DNA from: Verrucomicrobiota bacterium
GTDB lineage: Bacteria > Verrucomicrobiota > Verrucomicrobiia > Opitutales > Opitutaceae
DNA: 64,000 nucleotides
Direction of reading: 5' to 3'
NCBI GenBank assembly: GCA_016871755.1
Contig: VHCJ01000015.1
Span: forward strand, 1-64,000
Of the stretch, positions 40,256 through 49,388 are shown piece after piece. The translations under genes and the position numbers were made by a program. Each line of letters begins with the position of its first letter. Position 1 is the stretch's first letter. The notes under the pieces are model-generated. The model was not told the origin of the DNA, ran no database searches, and saw only the letters and a list, made by a program, of their open reading frames with translations.

Positions 40256-40669
40256 GTGGTCTCGGAGTTCGGTGCCAAGTCGAAGCTAGTGATCCTTGGC
40301 CCGGTCTCTGGTGACCGCGATTTCAGCTTCCGTTCTTTGAATTTTATTGAGCACGTCTCTCCGGCCTCGTTGCTGAGTCCGGGGATTTCGCGATCCACGT
40401 CCCGCGGCCCATCGGCCGGCAAAGTGGACCCGGTCGCCGCGATGCGGCGCTGGTTTTGGTCGCGCAAACCCGATGCGGGATTCCTGTTGCAGGGATTCCC
40501 GGCTACGTTGCTCCAGGCAATGATCCTTGATGAGTGGCTGGCCGCGCGCGATGAAGCGCTCGACGCCGTCATCCTCGGTGATGAGACCTCCTTTGGGAGC
40601 GACCTCGCCGGGCACTACCGTCGCATGGGAATTCCGCTGGTGGCTCCGGCCACTGACCTTTCGCGATGA
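40256..40669 (+). CDS. degenerate adenylate-kinase-like protein lacking P-loop and LID
   Basis: 137 aa, GTG start at 40256, at the canonical adk position between secY and map. By eye it aligns to adenylate kinase in pieces: 'KLVILGPVSGD' (10-20) for the first strand and loop; 'FIEHVSPASLL' (30-40) for 'xIPHISTGDLL'; 'GFLLQGFPATLLQAMILDEW' (75-94) for 'GFLLDGFPRTxxQAxxLD'; 'LDAVI' (102-106); and 'YRRMGIPLVA' (121-130) for the C-terminal 'Y...TAPLI'. Catalytic features are missing: no GxxGxGK lysine, DGFPR is changed to QGFPA, and no LID segment remains between 110 and 118. The frame is intact and its stop overlaps the map ATG, so it seems to be expressed. It is probably not a kinase; a structural or regulatory role is unknown. 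Confidence 0.6.
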   Translation: MVSEFGAKSKLVILGPVSGDRDFSFRSLNFIEHVSPASLLSPGISRSTSRGPSAGKVDPVAAMRRWFWSRKPDAGFLLQGFPATLLQAMILDEWLAARDEALDAVILGDETSFGSDLAGHYRRMGIPLVAPATDLSR

Positions 40670-41454
40670 TCCCGATCAAGAACGAGCGCCAGATCGCGCG
40701 CATGCGGGAAGCATGCGCGATTGCAGCCGATGTGCTGCAGGAGTTGAGGGCGCTTGTCCGGCCTGGAATCAGCACGCAGGATCTGGAGGAGGCGGGTCGC
40801 GATGCGATCGCGAAGCACGGCGCCAAGAGCGCCTGTTACGGATATCAGGTGGGAGCCCGGCGTTACCCGGCGCACACCTGCATCTCGGTGAACGAGGAGG
40901 TGGTGCACGGCATCCCTTCATTTCGGCGCATCCTGCGCGATGGCGATGTCGTCGCGATCGATGTGGTCGTCTCCCATCAGGGCTTCGTCGGCGACAATGC
41001 CGCGACCTATGCGGTGGGTGCGGTGTCTCCGCGGGTTCAGCAACTTCTGGCTGTGACCGAGCAGTCCCTGCGCCTTGCGATTGAGCAGGCGAGGGTGGGG
41101 AACCGGATCGCCGATATTTCCCAGGCGGTGCAACGCCACGTCGAGGCCAACGGTTTCAGCGTGGTGCGCGACATGGTTGGCCACGGGGTCGGCCTCGCGA
41201 TGCACGAGGAACCGCAGATCCCGAACTTCGGCCGAGAGGTCCGCGACCGGATCCTCCCCGGCATGACGCTGGCGATCGAGCCCATGGTGAATTTGGGCGG
41301 CCATCGCACCCGGGTGCTCGCGGATGGGTGGACGATCGTCACGGCTGACGGATCGCCCTCCGCCCACTTCGAACACACCGTGCTCACGACCGAGGCCGGT
41401 CCGGAGATCCTGACCCGCCCGACCAACCTGCTCTTTCCGTTGCACGCCGCCTGA
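40666..41454 (+). CDS. map: type I methionine aminopeptidase
   Basis: 262 aa. It removes the initiator methionine from nascent proteins. All five metal ligands of the pita-bread fold are present: D99, D110, H173, E205 and E236, plus H81. The start ATG overlaps the stop of the upstream adenylate-kinase-like gene (ATGA), implying translational coupling. infA and rpmJ, often found between map and rpsM, are missing in the 78-nt spacer that follows. Confidence 0.97.
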   Translation: MIPIKNERQIARMREACAIAADVLQELRALVRPGISTQDLEEAGRDAIAKHGAKSACYGYQVGARRYPAHTCISVNEEVVHGIPSFRRILRDGDVVAIDVVVSHQGFVGDNAATYAVGAVSPRVQQLLAVTEQSLRLAIEQARVGNRIADISQAVQRHVEANGFSVVRDMVGHGVGLAMHEEPQIPNFGREVRDRILPGMTLAIEPMVNLGGHRTRVLADGWTIVTADGSPSAHFEHTVLTTEAGPEILTRPTNLLFPLHAA

Positions 41455-41532
41455 GGCGCTGCACCCCTTCACTTTCGTTCGTTTCCCTCCCTTTCGTCTC
41501 CAACCTTTTCCCACCAAACCCTCCCGTCCATC

Positions 41533-41910
41533 ATGCCTCGTCTCCTTGGCGTTGAAATCCCCGCGAAGAAGAAAGTTTCTTACTCGCTTCGTTACATTTA
41601 CGGCATCGGCCCGGTGCGTGCCGACCAGATCCTGCAGGAAGCAGGCATCGATCCGAACCTGCGGGCGCAGGAGCTGACCGAGGAGCACCTCAACAAGATC
41701 CTGCACATCATCACCGAGCACAAGTGGGTGGTGGAGGGCGACCTGCGCCGCGAGATCGCGGCGAATCTGAAGCGCCTGCAGGCGATCAACTGCTATCGTG
41801 GCATCCGCCACCGCCGCAGCCTCCCGGTGCGCGGCCAGCGCACGAGCACGAATGCCCGTACCCGCAAGGGCCCGCGCAAGACCGTGGGTGTCACCACAGC
41901 CAAGGAATAA
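41533..41910 (+). CDS. rpsM: 30S ribosomal protein S13
   Basis: 125 aa. '[20 protein letters not shown]', '[20 protein letters not shown]' and '[20 protein letters not shown]' are S13 blocks; its C-terminal tail contacts P-site tRNA. It opens the alpha operon group (rpsM-rpsK-rpsD-rpoA-rplQ). Confidence 0.98.
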   Translation: MPRLLGVEIPAKKKVSYSLRYIYGIGPVRADQILQEAGIDPNLRAQELTEEHLNKILHIITEHKWVVEGDLRREIAANLKRLQAINCYRGIRHRRSLPVRGQRTSTNARTRKGPRKTVGVTTAKE

Positions 41911-41919
41911 TTTACCGTC

Positions 41920-42552
41920 ATGGCCGAAGAAAAGTCAGCCCCCGCCAAGGAGAAGTCTGCGAAGTCCCCCGCCCCCGAGGGCGCCGCTCCCGCCGAGAAG
42001 AAGCCCGCCAAGGGCCCGAAGGCGGCCGCCCCGGCTGCCGATGCCGCCGCCCCGGCCACCGCTCCCGCCGGTGATGCCGCCGCAGCCGCCGCGCCCGCCA
42101 AGCCCGTGGAACTGGTGGGCGGGGTCGCCCGGCAACCGACCGCCGAGGAACTCCTCAAGGAGGAACTCGGAGCGATCAAGATCCGCAAGGCCAAGGGCTC
42201 GAAGAACGTCACTACGGGCTTCGTCAACGTCCTTGCCTCCTTCAACAACACCATCGTCTCGATCACCGACCTCAAGGGGCACGTGATCGCGTGGTCGAGC
42301 GCCGGCAAGTGCAACTTCCGCGGTTCACGCAAGTCCACCGCCTACGCCGCCCAGGTCGTCGCTCAGGATGCCGCCCGCAATGCGATGTCCCACGGCCTCA
42401 AGGACGTCGTCATCCGCGTCTCCGGTCCCGGCCTCGGCCGTGACAGCGCCGTCCGCGCCCTGCAGGCGATCGGACTTGAGATCACGTCGATCGTCGATGT
42501 CACTCCGATCCCGCACAACGGCTGCCGTCCGCGCAAGCGCCGCCGCGTCTAA
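41920..42552 (+). CDS. rpsK: 30S ribosomal protein S11 with long Ala/Pro/Lys-rich N-terminal extension
   Basis: 210 aa against about 129 for typical S11. The normal protein starts near residue 86 ('[20 protein letters not shown]') and ends '[16 protein letters not shown]'. Residues 1-60 are low complexity (e.g. '[20 protein letters not shown]'); residues 61-85 ('[20 protein letters not shown]' and following) look ordered. S11 sits on the platform near the mRNA exit, so the extension would project there. The start ATG is 9 nt after rpsM and no internal ATG with a Shine-Dalgarno was found near residue 86. Confidence 0.96.
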   Translation: MAEEKSAPAKEKSAKSPAPEGAAPAEKKPAKGPKAAAPAADAAAPATAPAGDAAAAAAPAKPVELVGGVARQPTAEELLKEELGAIKIRKAKGSKNVTTGFVNVLASFNNTIVSITDLKGHVIAWSSAGKCNFRGSRKSTAYAAQVVAQDAARNAMSHGLKDVVIRVSGPGLGRDSAVRALQAIGLEITSIVDVTPIPHNGCRPRKRRRV

Positions 42553-42601
42553 TCGGGCGGATCCACCTTCCTCTTCACCCTCTTAACCGCACAGGTTCAT
42601 C

Positions 42602-43213
42602 ATGGCCCGCTACACAGGTCCTACCACCCGCATGAGTCGTCGTTTCGGTCAGCCGATCTTCGGCGCGACCAAGGCGTACGAGCGTCGTCCCTTTCCCCCG
42701 GGCCAGCACGGCCCCAAGAACCGCCGCAAGCTGTCCGAATACGCCGTCGGCCTGAACGAAAAGCAAAAGCTCCGTTACATCTACGGGCTGCTGGAGCGCC
42801 AGTTCCGTCGCGTGTTCGAGATCGCCAAGAGCGAGCGCGGCGTCACCGGCGAGCGCTTCCTGCAGCTGCTCGAAACCCGCCTCGACAGCGTCGTCTACCT
42901 GCTCGGCTTCGCCAAGAGCCGCGCCGCCGCCCGCCAAATGGTCAATCACGGCCATGTCCGCGTGAACGGTCACAAGGTCGACATCGCCAGCTACAACGTC
43001 CGCGCCGGCGAGGAGATCGAGATCAAGAACACGCCGAGCTCCCGCCAGATCGCCACCCGCAATCTTGAGGAGAACCGGATGCGCAACGTTCCCGGCTGGC
43101 TCACGCTCAATGCCGAGAACTTCAAGGCGGTGGTCAACCGCCTGCCGACCCGCGAGGAGATGGATCCCACGATCAACGAACAGCTGATCGTCGAGTTCTA
43201 CTCCCGCTTCTGA
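42602..43213 (+). CDS. rpsD: 30S ribosomal protein S4
   Basis: 203 aa. 'MARYTGPTTRMSRRFGQPIF' is followed by 'KSRAAARQMVNHGHVRVNGH', the S4 RNA-binding domain. It has no cysteine ligands, so it is the zinc-free form. S4 is a primary 16S binder and represses the alpha operon in enterobacteria; regulation here is unknown. Confidence 0.98.
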   Translation: MARYTGPTTRMSRRFGQPIFGATKAYERRPFPPGQHGPKNRRKLSEYAVGLNEKQKLRYIYGLLERQFRRVFEIAKSERGVTGERFLQLLETRLDSVVYLLGFAKSRAAARQMVNHGHVRVNGHKVDIASYNVRAGEEIEIKNTPSSRQIATRNLEENRMRNVPGWLTLNAENFKAVVNRLPTREEMDPTINEQLIVEFYSRF

Positions 43214-43298
43214 TCCGGTCCCGGTCCGGGGCGCCCAGGGTCCGCCGCCCGCCCCGCCTCCGGCCCGACAACCTCCACTTACTCATCCGCTCCCCGCC

Positions 43299-44300
43299 AT
43301 GCCCAAACGCCTTGGAAAGTTCGAACTCCCGAACAAGCTCACCAAAGTCGAGGAAGGCGCCACCGCCACCTACGCCAAGTTCATCGCCGAGCCGTTCGAA
43401 GCCGGCTACGGACACACCGTCGGTAACTCCCTCCGCCGCGTTCTCCTGAGCTCCATCGAGGGCTCCGCCATCTCCTCCATCCGCATCGACGGTGTGAACC
43501 ACGAGTTCCAGAGCGTCGATGGCGTGGTCGAGGACGTCACCGACATCGTCCTCAACCTGAAGAAGGTCCTCGTCGTCTCGCAGAAACGCGATCCTGTCAC
43601 CCTCCAGATCAAGGTGAACCGCGACGGTCCGGTCACCGCCGCCGATATCCAGCCGGACTCGAACATTACGATCATCAATCCGGGTCAGGTCATCTGCACC
43701 CTCGATAAGCCTCGTTCGTTCTCCGCCGAAATCGAGATCAAGACGGGCCGTGGCTACTATCCCGGCGAGCAGAACAAGAAGGAAGACCAGGCGATCGGCG
43801 TCATCCCGATCGACTCTCTGTTCTCCCCGGTCAAGCTCGTCAAGTACTCGGTCGAAAACACCCGCGTGGGCCAGATCACCGACTACGACAAGCTCATCCT
43901 CGAGGTCTGGACCGACGGCCGCATCGCGCCCGATGAGGCGCTCAAGCAGTCCGCGTCGATCCTCAAGCACCACCTCGATGTCTTCGACCGCGTCAGCGAT
44001 GAGGCCTACGAGTTCGAGAACCAGCAGTCCGAGGTCAGCGAGGAGCAGAACAAGCTCCGCAAGCTGCTCAACATGTCGGTCAACGAAATCGAGCTCTCCG
44101 TCCGCGCGGCAAACTGCCTCAACAACGCGAACATCACCACCGTCGGCGAACTCGCCATGAAGACGGAGCAGGAGATGCTCAAGTACCGCAACTTCGGCAA
44201 GAAGTCGCTCAACGAAATCAAGGAGAAGCTCGAGGCCCTCGGCCTGTCGCTCGGCATGAAGTTCGACGAGCGTCTCCTCGACACCAAGAAGGAAGCCTGA
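43299..44300 (+). CDS. rpoA: DNA-directed RNA polymerase subunit alpha
   Basis: 333 aa. The N-terminal domain has 'EPFEAGYGHTVGNSLRRVLL' (dimer and assembly site); the C-terminal domain has 'ELSVRAANCLNNANITTVGE' with the arginine that binds UP-element DNA, then 'NFGKKSLNEIKEKLEALGLS'. The protein scaffolds RNA polymerase assembly. An intact DNA-binding CTD agrees with AT-rich upstream elements such as that proposed before tRNA-Thr/tuf. Confidence 0.99.
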   Translation: MPKRLGKFELPNKLTKVEEGATATYAKFIAEPFEAGYGHTVGNSLRRVLLSSIEGSAISSIRIDGVNHEFQSVDGVVEDVTDIVLNLKKVLVVSQKRDPVTLQIKVNRDGPVTAADIQPDSNITIINPGQVICTLDKPRSFSAEIEIKTGRGYYPGEQNKKEDQAIGVIPIDSLFSPVKLVKYSVENTRVGQITDYDKLILEVWTDGRIAPDEALKQSASILKHHLDVFDRVSDEAYEFENQQSEVSEEQNKLRKLLNMSVNEIELSVRAANCLNNANITTVGELAMKTEQEMLKYRNFGKKSLNEIKEKLEALGLSLGMKFDERLLDTKKEA

Positions 44301-44433
44301 GTCCCGCCGCCGCCCGGTCGTCCTCGCGACTCCCGGAGCGGCGGAATCCTCCCTTTCCGGCCCTCGCGCCGCCCGCCGTCGCCCCACGCTGCGACCGGGT
44401 TGCCGATCGGGGGCCGAAACACCCACCACACCC

Positions 44434-44925
44434 ATGCGTCATAACAAGCACCACGCTTCGCTCGGCGTCACGCGGGAACACCGCGCCGCCATGCTCTCCA
44501 ATCTCGCGGTCTCCCTGATCGAGCACGGTCGGATCAAGACCACGCTGACCAAGGCGAAGGCCCTCCGTCCCTTCGTCGAGAAGGTCATCACCAAGGCCAA
44601 GAAGGCCGCGGTCGCCACCGAGAAGAAGGACAAGCTGCATCTCCGCCGCCTTGCCCTCCGCGATGTGCGTGACGAAGCCGCGATCGCCTCGCTCTTCGAC
44701 GAGAAGTGCAAGGAGTTTGCCAATCGTCCGGGTGGCTACACCCGCATCTACAAGCTGAGCCAGCAGCGCCGCGGCGACGCCGCCGAGATGGCGCTGATCG
44801 AGGTCATCAAGGCGGACGACGTCGGTTACAAGAAGTCCAAGGGTCGCAAGGCCGCCAAGCCGGCCAAGGCCAGCGCGCCCGCCGAGGAGGCTCCTGCGGC
44901 CGCCGCGCCGGCTGCCTCCGCCTGA
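44434..44925 (+). CDS. rplQ: 50S ribosomal protein L17 with C-terminal tail
   Basis: 163 aa. The core starts 'MRHNKHHASLGVTREHRAAM' and includes 'GGYTRIYKLSQQRRGDAAEM'. After about residue 130 there is an Ala/Lys/Pro tail ('KAAKPAKASAPAEEAPAAAA'), absent in short L17. L17 lies near the tunnel exit. A 133-nt spacer without a terminator separates it from rpoA; the operon ends with the terminator after it. Confidence 0.97.
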   Translation: MRHNKHHASLGVTREHRAAMLSNLAVSLIEHGRIKTTLTKAKALRPFVEKVITKAKKAAVATEKKDKLHLRRLALRDVRDEAAIASLFDEKCKEFANRPGGYTRIYKLSQQRRGDAAEMALIEVIKADDVGYKKSKGRKAAKPAKASAPAEEAPAAAAPAASA

Positions 44926-44959
44926 GCCCGTCAGGGTCCGGAGCGGTCGTCCGCGTTCA

Positions 44960-44990
44960 AGCGCCGAACCAAGGTTCGGCGCTTTTTGTT
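44960..44990 (+). terminator. rho-independent terminator of the ribosomal protein superoperon
   Basis: AGCGCCGAA (44960-44968) pairs with TTCGGCGCT (44975-44983) around CCAAGG (CC/GG can pair further), followed by TTTTGTT. It ends the rpsL-to-rplQ run. Confidence 0.85.
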
Positions 44991-45050
44991 CCCCTCGCGC
45001 GCCGCGCTCCGGCTTGAGCCGGGCCGTGGCGCAAGTCATGCTCTCCCGCC

Positions 45051-45278
45051 GTGCTTGATTTCACCCATGCCGCCGTCGCCTACTGCCTCGCGGTCGCGCT
45101 CCTTTACCTGGGGCTTTGGGTGTACTACGACCGAATCCGGCCGCGTCGGCTCGCCCGGCCCGGTCGGCGGCATGCGTTCTTCTGCTCGCGCTGCCAGCGG
45201 CCCTACGAGGGTCCGCCCGGTGCCGAGACCGCTCCGTGCCCAACCTGCGGGAAGCCGCAGGGACGCCTGCGCTTCTAG
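45051..45278 (+). CDS. small membrane protein with cytoplasmic zinc ribbon
   Basis: 75 aa, GTG start at 45051. One membrane segment (about 8-25, 'AVAYCLAVALLYLGLWVYY') is followed by a basic stretch and a zinc-ribbon pattern: CSRC at about 45-48 and CPTC at about 63-66, 14 residues apart. I do not recognise the family. It lies between the rplQ terminator and guaA, with 58 nt to guaA, so it may share the guaA transcript. Two clean CxxC pairs in a strongly coding-biased frame argue that it is real. Confidence 0.65.
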   Translation: MLDFTHAAVAYCLAVALLYLGLWVYYDRIRPRRLARPGRRHAFFCSRCQRPYEGPPGAETAPCPTCGKPQGRLRF

Positions 45279-45336
45279 GCGCTTGCCTCCGCCAGCACCC
45301 GGGTCACTCGTTCCTTAGCCCTGTCCGCCCCGCTCC

Positions 45337-46875
45337 ATGAACCAGACGATCGCCGTCCTCGATTTCGGCTCCCAATACACGCAGGTCATCGCCCGCCGGA
45401 TCCGCGAGTGCAACGTGTACTCCAAGATCTACCCGTACGGCACGTCCGCCGCCGCCCTTCGCGCCGACGGCGTCATTGGCATCATCCTGTCCGGGGGACC
45501 GAGCAGCGTGTTCGCCAAAGGGGCCCCGATGCCGGACCGCGGGATCTTCGAACTCGGGGTCCCGGTTCTCGGCATCTGCTACGGCATCCAGCTCATGGGC
45601 CGCCTGCTCGGCGGCACCGTGGCGCGGGGCGAGCGGCGCGAGTACGGCAACGGCACGCTGCGGATTCAGCGCCCGGGCCGGCTCTTCGCCGCGCTGCCGC
45701 GACAGCTCACGGTCTGGAATTCCCACGGCGACAAACTCACCGCGCTGCCGCCGGGCTTTGTCGCGATCGGCACCACCGAGAATTCCCCGTTCGCCGCGAT
45801 CGAGGATCGCCGCCGCAATTTCTTCGGCATCCAGTTCCACCCCGAGGTCTCGCACTCCGAGCGCGGCGTCGACGTGCTCCGCAACTTCCTCGTCGGGGTC
45901 TGCGGTGCCCGGCAGGACTGGACCACCAAGGACTTCATCAAGCATTCCGTCGCCGACATCCGGGCTGCGGTGGGCAAGTCCCGCGTTCTCCTCGGCCTGT
46001 CCGGCGGAGTCGATTCCTCCGTTGCCGCCGCGCTGATCCACGAGGCCATCGGCCGCCGGCTCACCTGCGTGTTCGTGGACAATGGGCTGCTGCGGAAGGG
46101 CGAGCGCGAGGCCGTCGAGGAACTGTACCGGAAGCATTTCCACATCGACGTGCGCGTCGTGGATGCATCCACGCTCTTCCTCCGCCGCCTGAAGGGCGTC
46201 ACGGACCCGGAGCGCAAGCGCAAGATCATCGGCAACACGTTCGTCGAGGTGTTTGAACGCTCGCTGCGCAGCGTGGGTCCGGCCGAGTTCCTCGCCCAGG
46301 GCACGTTGTACCCGGATGTCATCGAGTCCGTCGCCATCGCCGGTAACCCGGCCGCCCTCATCAAGTCGCACCACAATGTCGGCGGCTTGCCCGAGCGCAT
46401 GAAGCTCAAGTTGCTCGAACCGCTGCGCGAACTCTTCAAGGACGAGGTCCGCGCCGTCGGCTCCGCCCTCGGTCTGCCGCGCGAGGTGGTCTGGCGCCAG
46501 CCGTTCCCCGGCCCTGGGCTCGGGGTGCGCGTGGCCGGCGATATCACGCGCCAGCGCCTTGACGTGCTGCGCGAGGCGGATGCGATCGTGCAGGAGGAAA
46601 TGATGGCCAGCGAGTGGTACTGGAAGGTCTGGCAGTCGTTCGCCGTCTACCTGCCGGTGAAGTCCGTCGGGGTCGTAGGGGATGAACGGAACTACGCCGA
46701 CGTGATCGGCCTCCGCATCGTGGAGTCCCGCGATGCCATGACCGCCGACTGGAGCCGCCTTCCGGACGACCTCCTCCAGAAGATCTCCTCCCGCATCACC
46801 AACGAGGTTCGCGGGGTCTCACGCGTCGTCCTGGACATCAGCTCCAAGCCGCCCGCGACGATTGAGTGGGAGTGA
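45337..46875 (+). CDS. guaA: GMP synthase (glutamine-hydrolysing)
   Basis: 512 aa. It converts XMP to GMP with glutamine and ATP. The glutamine amidotransferase domain has catalytic C81 ('[10 protein letters not shown]'), H167 and E169 ('FHPEVS'). The ATP pyrophosphatase domain has the PP-loop SGGVDSS (221-227), and the dimerisation domain contains '[16 protein letters not shown]' and ends 'KPPATIEWE'. Length and order are standard for bacterial single-chain GuaA. Confidence 0.98.
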   Translation: MNQTIAVLDFGSQYTQVIARRIRECNVYSKIYPYGTSAAALRADGVIGIILSGGPSSVFAKGAPMPDRGIFELGVPVLGICYGIQLMGRLLGGTVARGERREYGNGTLRIQRPGRLFAALPRQLTVWNSHGDKLTALPPGFVAIGTTENSPFAAIEDRRRNFFGIQFHPEVSHSERGVDVLRNFLVGVCGARQDWTTKDFIKHSVADIRAAVGKSRVLLGLSGGVDSSVAAALIHEAIGRRLTCVFVDNGLLRKGEREAVEELYRKHFHIDVRVVDASTLFLRRLKGVTDPERKRKIIGNTFVEVFERSLRSVGPAEFLAQGTLYPDVIESVAIAGNPAALIKSHHNVGGLPERMKLKLLEPLRELFKDEVRAVGSALGLPREVVWRQPFPGPGLGVRVAGDITRQRLDVLREADAIVQEEMMASEWYWKVWQSFAVYLPVKSVGVVGDERNYADVIGLRIVESRDAMTADWSRLPDDLLQKISSRITNEVRGVSRVVLDISSKPPATIEWE

Positions 46876-46883
46876 GCGACGTC

Positions 46884-46917
46884 GCCGCCGAGTGTTCGTC
46901 GTTGCCGCGTCGGCGGC
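46884..46917 (+). terminator. hairpin between guaA and hisD
   Basis: GCCGCCGA (46884-46891) and TCGGCGGC (46910-46917) pair perfectly around an 18-nt loop, 8 nt after the guaA stop. No T-tract follows. Confidence 0.35.
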
Positions 46918-46935
46918 ACCCCGCTTGGATGGTGA

Positions 46936-48255
46936 TTGATCGTTACCTTCCGTCCTGCCGTGCGCGTTCTCACTTACAACAACCGGACCTTCGCGTCGCA
47001 GCTGCGGGCCTTTGCCGACCCGGGCTCGACCTCCGCCACCGTCTCCACCTCCGTCGCCGCGATCCTCGCCGATGTGCGGCAGCGCGGCGATGAGGCGATC
47101 GTGGAGTATGTCGCGCGGTTCGACCGCGCCCGGCTGACGCCGACGGATTTCCGGGTCCCCGAAGCCGAACTACAGGCCTCCGTCGCGCGGCTGCCCGCCG
47201 CCGACCGCCGGGCGATCCGGGCAGCGTTGGCAGCGGTTATGGCGTTCAACCGCCGGAGTCTCCCGAAGGGCTGGACGGCTCGGAACCTGCATGGGGCGCG
47301 CGTGGGGGAACGTCACTTCCCGCTCCAGCGCGTGGGGATTTACGTTCCGGGTGGACAGGTGCCGCTGGTGTCGACGGTGCTGATGACCGTGCCCTTGGCG
47401 AAGATCGCGGGCTGTCCGGAGATCGCCGCGTTCACGCCGTCGAATGCTGAGGGGAAGGTCTCCGAGCACCTGCTCGCGGCTCTGGCCCTCGCCGGCGTGC
47501 GCGAGGTCTACCGGATTGGCGGGGTGCAGGCCGTGGCGGCGATGGCCTACGGCACCGCCACGATCCGACCGGTCGACAAGGTGTTCGGACCGGGCAACGC
47601 CTACGTCTGCGAGGCCAAGCGTCAGGTCTTCGGCACCATCGGGGTTGATTCACTCCCGGGCCCAAGCGAGGTGATGGTGATTGCCGATGACTCCGCGGTG
47701 CCCCACTACGCAGCCGCGGACCTGCTGGCGCAGGCCGAGCACGGGAGCGGCCGGGAAAAGATCTACCTTGTTGCCCCGTCGCGTCGCGTGATCGCGCGCA
47801 TCGCCGCCGAGGTGGAGGAGCAACTGAAGACCCTGCCGCGGGCGGATCGCATCCGACCCGTGCTGGCGGAGGGATTTCTCGCCGTCGTCGTCCGTTCGCT
47901 TGATGACGCGGTGAAGGTCGCGAACCAGGTTGCGCCGGAGCATTTGGAACTCCTCGTGCGTCCCGACGCGCAGGTGCGTTTGACGCGGTCGATCACGACG
48001 GCGGGGGCGATCATGCGCGGCAACTTCACGCCCACGGCGGTGGGGGATTTCGCCGCGGGTCCGAGTCATGTTCTTCCCACTGGCGGCGCCGGGCGCTTCC
48101 TGAGCGGGCTGCGTGTCGCCGACTTCATGCGCCGGACGAGCATCTTGGCGTACGACCGGCGGAGCCTGCGCAAGGCGGCACCGGTGGTGGCCGCCTTCGC
48201 GGCGATGGAACAACTCGCGGCGCACGGCCGCTCGGTCGCCATCCGCGGCGAGTGA
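46936..48255 (+). CDS. hisD: histidinol dehydrogenase
   Basis: 439 aa from TTG 46936; GTG 46960 ('VRVLTYNNRTF') is an alternative start with no clear preference. It performs the last two oxidation steps of histidine synthesis. Visible blocks are 'GIYVPGGQVPLVSTVLM', 'KVFGPGNAYVCEAKRQVFG', 'GPSEVMVIADDSAVPHYAAA' and 'LAQAEHGSGREKIYLV' with the catalytic Glu-His pair, then 'VAPEHLELL'. hisC follows with overlap (GTGA) or 23 nt spacing. Confidence 0.97.
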   Translation: MIVTFRPAVRVLTYNNRTFASQLRAFADPGSTSATVSTSVAAILADVRQRGDEAIVEYVARFDRARLTPTDFRVPEAELQASVARLPAADRRAIRAALAAVMAFNRRSLPKGWTARNLHGARVGERHFPLQRVGIYVPGGQVPLVSTVLMTVPLAKIAGCPEIAAFTPSNAEGKVSEHLLAALALAGVREVYRIGGVQAVAAMAYGTATIRPVDKVFGPGNAYVCEAKRQVFGTIGVDSLPGPSEVMVIADDSAVPHYAAADLLAQAEHGSGREKIYLVAPSRRVIARIAAEVEEQLKTLPRADRIRPVLAEGFLAVVVRSLDDAVKVANQVAPEHLELLVRPDAQVRLTRSITTAGAIMRGNFTPTAVGDFAAGPSHVLPTGGAGRFLSGLRVADFMRRTSILAYDRRSLRKAAPVVAAFAAMEQLAAHGRSVAIRGE

Positions 48256-48278
48256 GCCGCACCGACTTCGGGTCTCCC

Positions 48279-49388
48279 ATGTCCTCGCTCTCCGACCTCG
48301 TCCTCCCGCACATTGCGCGGCTCCACGCGTACACCCCGGGCCAGCAGCCGACGGAGTCCGGGTGGGTGAAGCTCAACACGAACGAGTCCGGCTACCCGCC
48401 CAGCCCCCGGGTGGCGGAGGCGATCCAGCGTGAGTTGGCGGAGGGCGGAGCGCGGCTGCGGCTGTACCCGAATCCCACCAGCGCGCCGGTGCGCGCGGCG
48501 GTCGCTGCCCATCACGGTCACGGTCTCAGTGCCGCGAATGTGCTTGTCGGCAATGGATCTGACGACGTGTTGAACCTGCTCGTCCGCTGTTTCGGGGGAG
48601 TGGCGGCGGCCACCGGGTTCACTTTTCCAAGCTATTCGCTCTACCCGGTGCTCGTCGGCATCCAGGACGGCCGGTCGGAGACCATTCCCTTTGATCGCAG
48701 CATGCGCCTGCCGGTGGCGCAGATCGCGGCCTCGACCGCGCGCGCGTTCTTCCTCACTTCTCCGAACGCACCCACCGGCGTTGCCTTCAGCCCGGCGGAC
48801 GTCGAGGAACTGCTCGCCGCCTATCCGGGCGTGCTCGTCCTCGACGAGGCCTACGCGCCCTTCGCCCGTCACGACGGCGTGCCGCTGCTGGCTCGTCATC
48901 CGCGACTGGTGATCGTGCGGACCCTGTCGAAGGCCCATGCCCTGGCTGGGCTCCGAGTTGGCTACGCCTTGGCCCATCCGGAGATGATCGTCTTCCTGGA
49001 CCGCGTACGCGACAGCTACAACGTGAACCGGCTCTCGCAGGCGGGGGCGATCGCGGCGCTGGAGGACACGGTCTACTACACGGAGTTGATCGCGCGGGTC
49101 CGGGCGACCCGCGACCGTTGCTGGCGGGCTTGGACGGAAGGGTTCGGCTGGTTTGCTTACCCGTCGGAGGCCAACTTCATCTTTGTCGAACCGCGCAACG
49201 CACGGGGCGAGACCGGCGTTGCGGTGGCGCGCTCCCTCGATGAAGCGCTGCGAGCCCGGCGCATCCTCGTCCGCTCCTTCCCGAACCATCCCTTGACCGC
49301 CTCCTTCCTCCGCATCAGCGTTGGAACGGATGCGGACATGGCTGCCGTGGACGACGTCCTTCTCGCATGGCAAAAGCACGCTCACTGA
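48279..49388 (+). CDS. hisC: histidinol-phosphate aminotransferase
   Basis: 369 aa from ATG 48279; a GTG at 48252 overlapping the hisD stop would add 9 residues. It is a fold-type I PLP enzyme: '[12 protein letters not shown]' (substrate arm), '[13 protein letters not shown]', '[10 protein letters not shown]', 'VLDEAYAPF', and the PLP lysine in '[16 protein letters not shown]'. It makes histidinol phosphate from imidazole-acetol phosphate and glutamate. Its end overlaps hisB by 22 nt. Confidence 0.95.
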   Translation: MSSLSDLVLPHIARLHAYTPGQQPTESGWVKLNTNESGYPPSPRVAEAIQRELAEGGARLRLYPNPTSAPVRAAVAAHHGHGLSAANVLVGNGSDDVLNLLVRCFGGVAAATGFTFPSYSLYPVLVGIQDGRSETIPFDRSMRLPVAQIAASTARAFFLTSPNAPTGVAFSPADVEELLAAYPGVLVLDEAYAPFARHDGVPLLARHPRLVIVRTLSKAHALAGLRVGYALAHPEMIVFLDRVRDSYNVNRLSQAGAIAALEDTVYYTELIARVRATRDRCWRAWTEGFGWFAYPSEANFIFVEPRNARGETGVAVARSLDEALRARRILVRSFPNHPLTASFLRISVGTDADMAAVDDVLLAWQKHAH

